The notes: a model not told the origin generated them from the letters alone. Shown: positions 24,259 to 33,831, counted from the stretch's first letter. The stretch: DNA of 64,000 bases from an uncultured Candidatus Melainabacteria bacterium (GCA_934717855.1 CAKUZI010000003.1:62001-126000), one strand, 5' to 3'. Made by a program: numbers and translations.

Positions 24259-26850
24259 ATGTGTGCAAACAGTATTGATGGATTAGGAGCAAATAAACAA
24301 CCTGCAACAGCTAATCTTGATACGGAAAAACAGTATTTAACATCAAAAGGTGTAGATATTTCCGGTATGGATGAGGCTGCAATTAGAACTAAAGCACAGG
24401 AACTTCGCCAAAATGAAGCGCCGAAGGGCTCAGTCTTTACTGCAAGAAAGGAAGGAGCCAAAGGCCCGTCTATTACGATTACTGATAATGAAAATCATGA
24501 AATAACATTTGAGAATTATGCTTCTGATAGAAGATTTGATCGTTATCTCGCAGGGAATGGGTTTAGTAGTGAACAAATAGATGATATTTTAGCTGAAAAA
24601 GATCCTGAAAAAGTTCAAGCTAAAATAAAAGCAGGACTTGATGCTCAAGGTGAAAAAAATAAATCTGGAACATTAGTTTTGGATAAAGATAGATATGCAA
24701 AATTGGAACCATTTAAAGAAGAAAAACATCTAGAAAATTCTCCTGAGAAAGCATTAAAAGAACGTTTTTCTAAAGAAGAATATCCTGATTTATATAATAA
24801 AAAAGGAGAATTAAAAACAAATAAAGCTTGGAAAGAGTTTGAAAATCAAACTTTTATTGCTTCAAAATTTGGTGGTAAATCTGAAAAAGCTAGAATTGCA
24901 GAATTTCGTGAGCAAGGCAAGTCAGAAGCTGAGGCAAAGAAAAATGTAAAAGCTCAAAATGAAGCAATTTTAAAGCAGGAAGAATTTGTTCAGAATAAAA
25001 AATTGAATGGTGAAACGTTAACTGAAGAAGAACAAGAATTTGTAAATTTAAGAGAAGGAGCACACGATGTTGCGAAAAGTACTAAAAAGTTTTCAAAAAA
25101 TGTTGAAAAAGTAACAGAGCGAATCAATGACGCAATTGATAAAATGAATAAATGGGACTGGAATAAAGATTTAAATGCCAGTCAAAGAGAAAAAATCAAA
25201 ACAGCAGTAAAAACCTATGGAATAAGTCAAGAGATGCCTAATTTGTATAATGACATGTTTGATGAATCTGGTAATTTGAAGAATAAGAACATGTTGTATC
25301 AATTTGTAATGGATAGAGTTACAGGTACTGATGCGCAAGTAAATAAATCTGCTAAAAAAGGTGGATTTTTCGCAAAGATCTTCAAGAAACAAAACGAAGA
25401 ATATACAGAAAAAGCAGCTTCCAGAGATTTAGGTTTAAACAAGAAAGATATTGAAAATATGGGCTTTGCTTGGGAAAACCAAATTAATTGGGGTAAAGTT
25501 ATGACAGACGGTGTTGGTCCCGCTTTACTAGGAGCTGCATTTGGAGCCGCTGTTGCAGATAAGGCTCATGACAGTAAAACAGCTGAAGCAAATGCTGTAG
25601 CAACAGTTGATGGACAAACTATAAAAGAATCAAAAACATATTCAGGTGCAGTTGACTATAAAGTTAACGGTGAAACAGTTATGCAGATTCCTTATGATGG
25701 AGTTGTTGACTTTGTAAAAGAAATTGCCGGAAAAACAGTAACAGATCATGATGCAAAAACTGCATTAGCAACTGCAAGTGTTTCAGCAGTTCTTCCTGCT
25801 GCGATTATTGCCGGTACCACAGCTATGGTTCATAGTATGTATGATCAAGGTGTAAATGGTCAAGAAAAAGATATATTTAGAGGTCATTTGCTTGATACAA
25901 TTGAAACAAGCAAGGCAGAGTTAAAGAAGCCAGATGATGTTCTTAAGGCTTGTGGCATGAAAGAAACTAAAAATAATCAACAATATCAATTGGCAAAAGA
26001 AATATTGAGTTACTACTATGATGAAAAAGGAACTCTTCATACAACAGAATTAGAAGCAGACTGGAAGTATAACGCTGGTTATAAATCAAAATATTTGAAT
26101 ATGGAAGAAGGCGCTATGTGGCTTGACCAGTTGAAAAAGAAAGGTCCTATAAGATCAATCAATAACAAAGTCAAAGTTACAATTCCGCCGGAAGTAATGC
26201 GTCAAATTGTATATGATATTCAGGGTAATGGTGATTTAGCTCCTATTACAGGAACTCAAGTAATTAGAGTTGATGATTATGAAGCTAAAGGTGCTGAAGC
26301 TGAAGCAAGAGATTATCGTACAATGGACAGAAATAAAGTAGCTCGAGACATAACTAATGAAGCTCAACTTGCAAATGTTGATAAAAATAGAGCGCAATAC
26401 GTTGTAGCAAATGCTCCTGCAGGTGAAAAAATTCAAGTTCAACCAAGAGTAATAGATGGTCAAAATGATTATAATACCCCAAGTGTTATAACAATGACCG
26501 ATGTTACAAATGGGGTAAAACATACATTTACTTACGAACTTGTTACAAATGAATCTCAATATCCATCTTTGGCAAATGAAACTGGACCTTTCTATAAGTT
26601 GATTGGTGCAGAAGATGCTCAAGGTAATAGTATATTGAATAAGACATCTCATGATGAAATATTTAAGCTTAATTTGATTGAAAATGATCCAGAAGTTAGA
26701 AATGTTCAGGATGAAAACGGAAACCCTGTTGATGTTGAAATTAGAAGAAACGATTACAACTTGGTTCAACCAAATGAAAATTATCCAGGATTTGGTACTT
26801 CATCAGTTAACAATAAGTTATATAGACCATTTAACCCTAAACGAAGATAA
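24259..26850 (+). CDS. Large protein of unknown function, charged/helical with two hydrophobic segments
   Basis: The 863-aa product is not recognised. The ATG at 24259 is chosen because AAAGGAC precedes it. Residues 1-400 are strongly charged and helical (many Lys/Glu, coiled-coil-like around EKARIAEFREQGKSEAEAKK). A glycine/alanine-rich hydrophobic stretch (GPALLGAAFGAAVADKA, about 415-432) and a second one (SVSAVLPAAIIAGTTAMVHSMY, about 510-532) could span a membrane or pack against each other. The C-terminal 250 residues contain a beta-rich part with repeated DVTNGVKHTFTYELV-like strands. There is no signal peptide. It lies 118 bp upstream of the adhesin, in the same direction. Confidence 0.6.
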   Translation: MCANSIDGLGANKQPATANLDTEKQYLTSKGVDISGMDEAAIRTKAQELRQNEAPKGSVFTARKEGAKGPSITITDNENHEITFENYASDRRFDRYLAGNGFSSEQIDDILAEKDPEKVQAKIKAGLDAQGEKNKSGTLVLDKDRYAKLEPFKEEKHLENSPEKALKERFSKEEYPDLYNKKGELKTNKAWKEFENQTFIASKFGGKSEKARIAEFREQGKSEAEAKKNVKAQNEAILKQEEFVQNKKLNGETLTEEEQEFVNLREGAHDVAKSTKKFSKNVEKVTERINDAIDKMNKWDWNKDLNASQREKIKTAVKTYGISQEMPNLYNDMFDESGNLKNKNMLYQFVMDRVTGTDAQVNKSAKKGGFFAKIFKKQNEEYTEKAASRDLGLNKKDIENMGFAWENQINWGKVMTDGVGPALLGAAFGAAVADKAHDSKTAEANAVATVDGQTIKESKTYSGAVDYKVNGETVMQIPYDGVVDFVKEIAGKTVTDHDAKTALATASVSAVLPAAIIAGTTAMVHSMYDQGVNGQEKDIFRGHLLDTIETSKAELKKPDDVLKACGMKETKNNQQYQLAKEILSYYYDEKGTLHTTELEADWKYNAGYKSKYLNMEEGAMWLDQLKKKGPIRSINNKVKVTIPPEVMRQIVYDIQGNGDLAPITGTQVIRVDDYEAKGAEAEARDYRTMDRNKVARDITNEAQLANVDKNRAQYVVANAPAGEKIQVQPRVIDGQNDYNTPSVITMTDVTNGVKHTFTYELVTNESQYPSLANETGPFYKLIGAEDAQGNSILNKTSHDEIFKLNLIENDPEVRNVQDENGNPVDVEIRRNDYNLVQPNENYPGFGTSSVNNKLYRPFNPKRR

Positions 26851-26968
26851 TTATAAACTTTTGTAAATATTAAATGCAAAATAGTAAAGATTTCACTATA
26901 CAATACCGTTTATATACATGTAAAAGTGTATTATGTGTATAAAAAGAAAATAGAGGTTCCGAAAGACA

Positions 26969-29900
26969 ATGAACACAAAAGGAATTAACAAAAAAAGAGT
27001 TATAGCATTTGGATTAAGTATGTTGTTGGTAATGCAACAATCGTTGGCTTATCAAGTTTTGGCGTCTACAATTACAAATGGAAATGGTGGAACAATTACT
27101 CCTGATTCAAATGGGGTTTATAATTTGTATCCGGATAGTTATAACGGAAAAACTGGTTATAGAGTGTATAACGATTTTCAGTTAGGTAAGGGAGATGTCG
27201 CAAACTTTATTTTCAAATGGTTGGATGCTCAGAAAAATGAATACGGAAATTCAACAAGTATTGATACATTTGTTAACTTGGTAAACAATCAAGTTAATAT
27301 TCAGGGTATTGTTAACGCTTTGAATGAGCAAGGTGGAAATATTAAATCAAATGGACACTTGATGTTTATATCTCCAAATGGTATGGTTGTAGGCTCATCA
27401 GGTGTTTTAAATGTAGGAACTTTATCTGTATTAACACCGACTTTAACTTCTTATGAAGCTTTGAAAAAAGGTTTGCCTTTAGAGGCGCCTCAGAATGCAA
27501 ATCATTCACAAGCAATAGAAACAACTGCTCGTGATTTTTCAACATTGCAATATGGTAACTCTACTGCAATGCCTATTACAATTAATGGTAAAGTTGTTGC
27601 TCGTGGAGATGTTACCCTAAAAGGTGATTCAATTAACATTGGAGATAATGCGAAAGTTTATGCCGGTGTTGCAAACAGTACGTTAGATTCTTTAATGTAT
27701 CCAACAAATTCTGATACAATTGCAAGTAATGTAAATACAATATTTGATACGCTTGTAAACACAGATAACATGAATGTTGCAAGCGGTTTTTCAAATTCTA
27801 ACGGTAATATTGTTATTACATCAACTACAGGAACATCAATTGGCGCTGGAGCTCAAGTAAGAAATTTTGCTTCTAAAGGTGACATTACAATTACTAACAC
27901 TGGAGCAGATGGTATTTCTATTGCCGGTGAGGTCTCAAACCCTAATGGTGCATTAACTATTCGTAATGAAAATGCTACTAGTGGTTTGTTAGTTGATACT
28001 ACAGGTTTAATTAAATCAGGAGCAACAACAAGAAATCAAGCTGATAATTCAACCTTACTAGTATACAACGAAGGTACTAGTGGAATGAATATTAAAGGTT
28101 CTGTTGTTGCAAACCATGGTAACAAAACTAACACAGTAAACTTCGTAAACAAAAATTCTAATATGTCTATCGGTTCAACAGATGTAAACAACAACATTAC
28201 CTCAAATGCTGATGTAAACATTAAAGTTACTAATGGAAACTTATTAAATAACGATGTAACCAAGACACTGATTGCAACTTCTAACGGTGCTGATTTGAAT
28301 GTTGAAGTTACAAACGGCGCAATTGGTGAAGAAGTTGGCCCTAATTATAACTGCGAGGGTGGTGTTTGCACAGGAATTGGACCAAACGGCAGAGATTTAA
28401 CAAAATCTATAAACACATCTATTGACGGTGTAATTACTGCAACAAGTTCAGGTACTGGTTCGCTTATCAATATGGCAAGCTTGAACAAAGATATGCACGT
28501 TAACCAAATCAAGGCTGATGGTAGAGTAATCTTGTTGGCTGATGATTCTACTAACAAAGGTGCGACAGCATATAGCATTGTTAACAGAACAAAAGATTCA
28601 ACAGGCAAAACTCCTAACGTTGAAGGTACAGGAATTTCACTTATTGCAAGTGGTAATGTCGGTGAAGATTCTACAGCTTTGACATTCAGACAAAACGGTT
28701 ATTCATATAATAGAGTTGGTGATGACGCTCAACAACCTCATAAAATCGATAATATCAACAAAACCGGTAACGGCGTTGACATCTTGGCTATTAAAAATAT
28801 TAACGTTAAAGGTATGGATGCTGCTGATGGCACAAAACTTGATACAAATGCTTGCGCAATTATTTCAAGAGAAGGCGATGTAAATGCTGAATTCTCAGGC
28901 AACGTATATGTTAGAGAAACAACTGCTAACAAAAAGTTAAACTTGACAACTCGTGGTAAAAATATGTACATCGACCACTTGGGCGAAGTTCCTTCTTACG
29001 CAGAAGATTACTATGGACCAAATACAAATATTCACCCAGAAAGAGCAAAATTAGTTGCACTTGACTTGGGCACAAAATGGATTGACTCTGAAAAACCTGA
29101 ATATGAAAGCGCGGCAGATTCAACAATCATAGTTAAAAACGGTACTTTAAAAGGTGACGGTCATACGAGATTGCCTGAAGCAACAGGTGGTGACCAAGAC
29201 TTGATGATGGTTGCAGATAATGCTTATGCCGGCGGTTACTACTTCAATATGGGTAAACATCGTAATGGTGGAGTTTCTACAGTTGTTAAAGACGGATCAA
29301 CAAGCACTTTGACAAATGCAAATGGTTCTACTCCGATTTCTATCAGAACAAAAGCAGTTAGACCGGATGATGTTACTGCAATAGGTCAAAATAAAGATGA
29401 TAGAAACTACTATTATGGTGGAAGTTCTCAAGGCGAAGATGAGGGATACGACGGATTTACTGATCCTAGCAAAAAAGGAACAGAGGAAGATGACGACAAC
29501 CTAGTAGTTCCAAAGGATGAAAAAGAGTATCCGGCAGATACAGACACCGATACAGACACAGATACTGATACAGATACTGATACGGATATTGATACAGACA
29601 ACGATACTGATACTGACATCGACACCGATACAGACACAGATACAGATGTTGACACAGATACAGACAATGATACTGACAACGATACTGATACCGATGTAGA
29701 TACAGATAACGACACAGACACAGATACCGACACAGATACCGACACTGATACGGATATTGATACAGACAATGATACTGACACTGATATCGATACAGATACC
29801 GACACAGATACAGACATTGACACAGATACAGACAACGATACGGATAACGATACTGATACCGATTTAGATGCAGATAACGACACAGACACAGACACAGATA

Positions 29901-30493
29901 CTGACACTGATACAGATACGGATATTGATACTGACAATGATACCGATACAGACATAGATACCGATACAGATACAGATATCGATACAGATACCGATACTGA
30001 TACAGATATTGACACAGATACAGACAACGATACAGACAATGATACTGATACAGACATAGATCAGGATCCGGATCGTCCAAAAGTTGATTTCAAAGATATT
30101 TACAAACAAAGAGTTGTAAGTGATAGAGTTGACTCAATCGACAAACGTCAGTATATGAGATTTAACACTCAAGAAAACCAAAACCCAATTACATTTGAAT
30201 CAAGCAATGATGTAGTTTCAATCTCAGACATCTCAAGAGGTGGGGTATCATTGAAACACAAAGGCAAACTAAAAGTTGGTGACATTGTTCCGGTACATTT
30301 ACAATATGGTGATTTGACAATCAATGCTAATGTAAAAATCGTATCAGCAAGCGATGTAAAAGCCGGAGGTAAGTTCATAGACCTTGACCAAGCAACAGCT
30401 AACAAGTTATTATACTTAAGTTTGTTAGAAAAAGATCAACCAATTGCCCAGACAATTATGAACCAAAATGTGGCAAATACAATTGAAGAATAG
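26969..30493 (+). CDS. Filamentous-haemagglutinin-like adhesin with (Thr-Asp)n tract and C-terminal PilZ domain
   Basis: 1174-aa exported protein. A long Sec signal peptide (KKRVIAFGLSMLLVMQQSLA) is followed by a haemagglutination-activity/TPS-like beta-helix domain (about 50-200; NGHLMFISPNGMVVGSSGVL) and a long Asn/Thr-rich beta-helix up to about 800. A tract of alternating Asp-x residues (mostly DT, with DN, DI, DV) fills residues 856-1031. The C-terminus (about 1058-1165) is a PilZ-type domain with R1060-QYM-R1064 (RxxxR) and D1087-ISRGG (DxSxxG), the two c-di-GMP-binding motifs. PilZ domains normally act in the cytosol, so the fusion is odd. No TpsB partner is in the window. GAGG lies about 14 nt upstream of the ATG. 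A strong terminator follows. Confidence 0.8.
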   Translation: MNTKGINKKRVIAFGLSMLLVMQQSLAYQVLASTITNGNGGTITPDSNGVYNLYPDSYNGKTGYRVYNDFQLGKGDVANFIFKWLDAQKNEYGNSTSIDTFVNLVNNQVNIQGIVNALNEQGGNIKSNGHLMFISPNGMVVGSSGVLNVGTLSVLTPTLTSYEALKKGLPLEAPQNANHSQAIETTARDFSTLQYGNSTAMPITINGKVVARGDVTLKGDSINIGDNAKVYAGVANSTLDSLMYPTNSDTIASNVNTIFDTLVNTDNMNVASGFSNSNGNIVITSTTGTSIGAGAQVRNFASKGDITITNTGADGISIAGEVSNPNGALTIRNENATSGLLVDTTGLIKSGATTRNQADNSTLLVYNEGTSGMNIKGSVVANHGNKTNTVNFVNKNSNMSIGSTDVNNNITSNADVNIKVTNGNLLNNDVTKTLIATSNGADLNVEVTNGAIGEEVGPNYNCEGGVCTGIGPNGRDLTKSINTSIDGVITATSSGTGSLINMASLNKDMHVNQIKADGRVILLADDSTNKGATAYSIVNRTKDSTGKTPNVEGTGISLIASGNVGEDSTALTFRQNGYSYNRVGDDAQQPHKIDNINKTGNGVDILAIKNINVKGMDAADGTKLDTNACAIISREGDVNAEFSGNVYVRETTANKKLNLTTRGKNMYIDHLGEVPSYAEDYYGPNTNIHPERAKLVALDLGTKWIDSEKPEYESAADSTIIVKNGTLKGDGHTRLPEATGGDQDLMMVADNAYAGGYYFNMGKHRNGGVSTVVKDGSTSTLTNANGSTPISIRTKAVRPDDVTAIGQNKDDRNYYYGGSSQGEDEGYDGFTDPSKKGTEEDDDNLVVPKDEKEYPADTDTDTDTDTDTDTDTDIDTDNDTDTDIDTDTDTDTDVDTDTDNDTDNDTDTDVDTDNDTDTDTDTDTDTDTDIDTDNDTDTDIDTDTDTDTDIDTDTDNDTDNDTDTDLDADNDTDTDTDTDTDTDTDIDTDNDTDTDIDTDTDTDIDTDTDTDTDIDTDTDNDTDNDTDTDIDQDPDRPKVDFKDIYKQRVVSDRVDSIDKRQYMRFNTQENQNPITFESSNDVVSISDISRGGVSLKHKGKLKVGDIVPVHLQYGDLTINANVKIVSASDVKAGGKFIDLDQATANKLLYLSLLEKDQPIAQTIMNQNVANTIEE
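29535..30062 (+). repeat. Coding tandem repeat for poly(Asp-Thr), 168-bp higher-order unit
   Basis: Hexamer-like GATACA/GACACA/GATACT units encode D-x dipeptides. A 168-bp (56-codon) higher-order unit recurs: the GATATTGATAC landmark appears at 29585, 29753 and 29921. Units differ mainly at synonymous positions and at a few I/V/L/A codons. The third is partly expanded. Confidence 0.9.
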
Positions 30494-30507
30494 AAATTAT
30501 AATTCAA

Positions 30508-30539
30508 AAAACAGCTCCCTTAATTTAGGGAGCTGTTTT
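30508..30539 (+). terminator. Rho-independent terminator after the adhesin gene
   Basis: Perfect 13-bp arms AAAACAGCTCCCT / AGGGAGCTGTTTT around a 6-nt loop. Confidence 0.9.
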
Positions 30540-30649
30540 CTAATTTATTGATAGGTTATTTTTATTTTATTATCGGAGTAATCAGGTATCAAAGCTTTAT
30601 AAGAATACGAGTATTTATTTTTTATTGTAATGTTTAAAAATTTTTGGGT

Positions 30650-30661
30650 TAAAATTTAATT
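30650..30661 (+). promoter_or_regulatory. Leaderless promoter of the DUF4186 gene
   Basis: TAAAAT (30650-30655), six bases, then ATG at 30662. A TTGTAA at 30625-30630 could serve as a -35 box with a 19-bp spacer. Confidence 0.55.
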
Positions 30662-31012
30662 ATGACAGATATTTTTGATAGGCTTGCAAAATCTGAATTC
30701 AGAAGCAAGTTTAGGCTTAAACAAAAAGATAAAGAATATATTGCTCAAAAAGGTTTAGATACAATTGAGCGTCATGCACGTGATTTTGTTTCGAAACGTC
30801 TTGCGCCTGCTCAAATTCCAAACGATGGCAAACAGACTCCAATGAAGGGACATCCTGTATTTATTGCGCAACATGCGACGGCTTGTTGTTGCCGAGGATG
30901 CATAGAAAAGTGGCATAAAATTCAGAAAGGCAACGAATTAACTCAAAGTCAACAGGATTATATTATTGGTATTATTATGGAGTGGATTAGACGGCAGATT
31001 AACGTATCATAA
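30662..31012 (+). CDS. DUF4186 family protein
   Basis: A 116-aa protein matching the DUF4186 pattern: RSKFRLKQKDKEYIAQKGLDT, then RLAPAQIPNDGKQTPMKGHP and VFIAQHATACCCRGCIEKWH, with the conserved histidines and a CCC-x2-C cluster that may bind metal. Biochemical function is unknown for the family. The start is a leaderless ATG. The gene stands alone between the adhesin and a convergent DciA-like gene. Confidence 0.8.
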   Translation: MTDIFDRLAKSEFRSKFRLKQKDKEYIAQKGLDTIERHARDFVSKRLAPAQIPNDGKQTPMKGHPVFIAQHATACCCRGCIEKWHKIQKGNELTQSQQDYIIGIIMEWIRRQINVS

Positions 31013-31097
31013 TGGAAATTATTTTATTATTTGTGTGTGCTGACAAATTATTAAAGAATGTCGAATATGGCTGGTTTTGCAGAATTTTTTATACAAA

Positions 31098-31427
31098 TTA
31101 CTCTTCAACCCATTTTTTAGGGTCAAAACGCAAATCTTTTACATTCATTTTTAGGGATTTTAAATATGGTTCAAATTTCGCAAGTAATTGAAATTTTCGT
31201 AAGGTTAATTCTTGTGCAACAATTGCATTTTCGCAAGCAATAACCATTACTCCGCCGGTCATCATTGAGTATGGTTTAGAACGTTTTGCAAATTTTTCGC
31301 CGGCAACTTTATCCCAAAATTTGTACAAGTTGCTACGTGTAATTGCTTTTTTTATTTCTTTTTTTTCAAGCAATACTTCAACAAGCGATTCGGTTGTTAC
31401 AAAATCTGTGTATAGTACTTTTTTCAA
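31098..31427 (-). CDS. DUF721 / DciA-like protein
   Basis: A 109-aa protein with the DUF721 layout: an N-terminal helix pair, then LYKFWDKVAGEKFAKRSKPYSM, a KH-like strand VMVIACENAIVAQEL and TLRKFQLLAKFEPYLKSL. DciA proteins of this family load the replicative helicase in bacteria that lack DnaC. The start codon is TTG, with AGGGGAA about 6 nt upstream. It is divergent from nrnA. Confidence 0.75.
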   Translation of the reverse strand: MKKVLYTDFVTTESLVEVLLEKKEIKKAITRSNLYKFWDKVAGEKFAKRSKPYSMMTGGVMVIACENAIVAQELTLRKFQLLAKFEPYLKSLKMNVKDLRFDPKKWVEE

Positions 31428-31445
31428 AAATTTCCCCTAACGTTT

Positions 31446-31479
31446 TTGCACTTGTACTTTTTTGTGTTAATATCTAAGA
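31446..31479 (+). promoter_or_regulatory. Leaderless promoter of nrnA
   Basis: TTGCAC (31446-31451), a 16-bp spacer, TAATAT (31468-31473) preceded by TG, then six bases to the ATG at 31480. Confidence 0.6.
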
Positions 31480-32448
31480 ATGGATTATCCTAAGTTAAAT
31501 GATATCATAAAATCGTCCAAAAATATATTGATTATTTCTCATGTAAACCCCGACGGAGATACGCTAGGTTCAATGTGCGGGCTTTATTCTGCAATTTTAG
31601 AAAATTGTAAGAAAAAATGTGATATGATGGCTCTTTCTAAAATTCCGGAAGTTTATTCATATATGCCATATTTGCGTGATGTAAAAAATATAGAAGAATA
31701 TGACAAATCTCGCGAATATGATTTGGTTATAAATGTTGATGTGGCTTCCATTGATAGAATTTGTGACGGAAAAATTCTTTTTGATAAAGCAAAATATACT
31801 GTAAATATTGATCATCATAAAACGAATATTGCTTATGCAAATTTGAATTTTATAAGTCCTGAAGCAAGTTCAACGGGCGAAGTTTTGTATCATTGTTTTG
31901 AAAAAATGGGTTGGAAAATAAATCTAGATACCGCAATCTGTTTGTATACAGCTCTTTTGACTGATACAGGCTCCTTTAGGTACGACAATACGAAGCCGTC
32001 AACTTTTGAAGTTGCTTCAAAATTAGTTGAAATTGGTGTTAACCCATCTGATACATATAAAAAAGTTTATGAGTCGGACTCAAAAACATTAGTTTTGTTC
32101 CAAGCACATTGTGTTAGCAAGGCAAAATTTCTTAATGATGACAAAATTGCTTATACAACAGTTTACAAAAAGGATATGGAACAATTTTCTGCAGGTGATG
32201 ACTGTATGGAGGGTTTGACTGAAAAATTGAGGGCAATTGTTACTACCAGAATTGCTTTTGTTGCAAAAGAAATGAAAGCAGGTGGTACAAAATTTTCTAT
32301 GCGTAGTAAATTTGCAGATGTCGCTCAAATTTGTGAAGTTTTTGGTGGAGGCGGACACAAATTTGCTGCCGGTTGCACTATTAAAGCTCCTGTTGAAGAA
32401 GCTGTAAAAAAAGTTTTGGCAGAAATAAAAAAAGTTAAACAATTATAA
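31480..32448 (+). CDS. nrnA: DHH/DHHA1 phosphoesterase, NrnA type (oligoribonuclease / pAp phosphatase)
   Basis: Degrades short RNA oligonucleotides and 3'-phosphoadenosine 5'-phosphate using two Mn ions. Motifs are ISHVNPDGDTLGS (D-x-D, about 20-32), INVDVASIDR, the DHH signature NIDHHKTN (about 108-115), STGEVLYH, and the C-terminal DHHA1 GGGGHKFAAGC. Length 322 aa is normal. The relatives RecJ and GdpP are longer. The transcript probably starts at the ATG. Eleven bases separate its stop from the YihY gene, suggesting an operon. Confidence 0.9.
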   Translation: MDYPKLNDIIKSSKNILIISHVNPDGDTLGSMCGLYSAILENCKKKCDMMALSKIPEVYSYMPYLRDVKNIEEYDKSREYDLVINVDVASIDRICDGKILFDKAKYTVNIDHHKTNIAYANLNFISPEASSTGEVLYHCFEKMGWKINLDTAICLYTALLTDTGSFRYDNTKPSTFEVASKLVEIGVNPSDTYKKVYESDSKTLVLFQAHCVSKAKFLNDDKIAYTTVYKKDMEQFSAGDDCMEGLTEKLRAIVTTRIAFVAKEMKAGGTKFSMRSKFADVAQICEVFGGGGHKFAAGCTIKAPVEEAVKKVLAEIKKVKQL

Positions 32449-32459
32449 ATGAGTGAGAT

Positions 32460-33398
32460 ATGGACTTTAAAGTTTTTGTAAGAGGTGTAAAAAGGTTAAT
32501 AATATCTGTTATAAAGAACGATTTCTACGGAATGGCTGCAGAAATGGGTTTCATGATGGTTATCGGGATTTTCCCGTTTATGCTTTTCTTAACAGCTGTT
32601 TTTGGCTGGATGGGAAACAAGGTTATGATGGAACCGATTTTAAGATTTCTCGCAACATTTATGCCTGAACAGGCAATGGACTTGATTTTAACTGTGCTTT
32701 CAGAAGCAATGATTTTTTCTCACGGAAAATTAATGGCGGTTATGGGCTTTTGCGCAACAATGTTTTTGTCAATGAATGCTATTGCGGTTGTGTTAAAAGG
32801 TTTGAATAGAGCTTATAAAGTTCACGAAACAAGAAACTTGATTTATACAAGAGCATTATCTTTGTTGATGGTTTTTGTTGATACTATGGTAATGTTTTTG
32901 TGTATAAACCTTATTGTCTTTGGTAAAGCTATTATTAATTTGCTGGTAACTCATTTTCATATGTCATCAGCTGTAGCGTTTATTCTTTTGACTTTACGTT
33001 GGCCGGTTGCTTTTGCCGGACTTTATTTTATGGCGTTTTTAAGCTATTACATTTTACCTGATTTGAAAGGTAATGAGAGATTTAAACGTAAAAGTGCAAT
33101 CCCTGGAACTTGGTTCTTTACCGTATTTTGGTTAGTTGGTTCTTGGGGTTTTTCTATTTATGTAAACAACTTAAGAACATACAATATGGTTTACGGTACA
33201 ATTGGGGCATTTGCTGTTTTGATGATTTGGCTTTATTATACGTCAGTTTTAATCCTTATTGGCGGTGAAATAAATTCTCAAGTTTATAACCAGCTTGAGA
33301 GAAAAGCTCAAGAAATTCGTGACGATTTTGCCAAATTACCTCTTTGGGATAGGTTAATTTCTGCTGTTAAAAAGAATGATTTGAAAGATAAAGAGTAA
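32460..33398 (+). CDS. YihY/BrkB family inner-membrane protein
   Basis: A 312-aa polytopic protein with about six hydrophobic helices. Family marks are FYGMAAEMGFMMVIGIFPFM near the N-terminus, then NRAYKVHETRNLI, YYILPDLKG, IPGTWFFTVFWLVGSWGFS and the YGTIGAFAVLMIWLYYTS helix. Older annotations as ribonuclease BN are mistaken for this family; the function is still unclear. The GTGAG purine stretch precedes the ATG. The 150-bp gap after it contains nothing identifiable. Confidence 0.85.
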   Translation: MDFKVFVRGVKRLIISVIKNDFYGMAAEMGFMMVIGIFPFMLFLTAVFGWMGNKVMMEPILRFLATFMPEQAMDLILTVLSEAMIFSHGKLMAVMGFCATMFLSMNAIAVVLKGLNRAYKVHETRNLIYTRALSLLMVFVDTMVMFLCINLIVFGKAIINLLVTHFHMSSAVAFILLTLRWPVAFAGLYFMAFLSYYILPDLKGNERFKRKSAIPGTWFFTVFWLVGSWGFSIYVNNLRTYNMVYGTIGAFAVLMIWLYYTSVLILIGGEINSQVYNQLERKAQEIRDDFAKLPLWDRLISAVKKNDLKDKE

Positions 33399-33552
33399 AA
33401 TGATGCCTTGCGGGGATTGTGTGGACTTTTTGAGTACAAAGTTTCACAAAACCGGTCACACTCTCTATTTACACGAATGAATTATTGTGCATTTTGCTAT
33501 CGTGGCAATTTAATTTTTGACTGAGTTAAATATATTGGAAGTTTGCTAAAAC

Positions 33553-33831
33553 CTAACCTTGTTTAAAAGTTACACCTTTATTGCCTTTGGGGTATTCCCA
33601 GTCTAGTGAACAGTTTTCGCAAGCAATTCTGCACGCACCGCATTCCAAACAATTTTCGTAATTAACAATTAGTTTTTGATTTTCTTCATCCCACTCGTAT
33701 ACTTTTGCAGGGCAAATTACTGTACAAATTTTTGATTTACAATTTTTACAGCTTTCCTGATTAGGTCTTAGGTGTGAAACCGTGTCTGGAGTGTATTTAA
33801 CTGTGTATAACTTATCTTCTATATCGCTCAT
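33553..33831 (-). CDS. fixX: FixX-like ferredoxin
   Basis: A 92-aa ferredoxin-like protein of the electron-transfer-flavoprotein system. Cys motifs are C-x2-C-x3-C-x3-CP (ESCKNCKSKICTVICPAKVY) and C-x2-C-x2-C-x3-C (ENCLECGACRIACENC), so it could hold one or two [4Fe-4S] clusters. The ATG at 33831 (GGGGGA 9 nt upstream) overlaps the fixC stop by four bases (ATGA), which gives tight coupling. It passes electrons between the flavoprotein and another carrier. Confidence 0.85.
   Translation of the reverse strand: MSDIEDKLYTVKYTPDTVSHLRPNQESCKNCKSKICTVICPAKVYEWDEENQKLIVNYENCLECGACRIACENCSLDWEYPKGNKGVTFKQG

Noticed and set aside
29428..30080. Long minus-strand open frames rich in Ser-Val or Tyr-Leu-Cys through the adhesin repeat
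   Set aside because: They are the mirror of the GATACA-type coding repeat; low-complexity products, no start signals, and the plus frame has clear domains on both sides.
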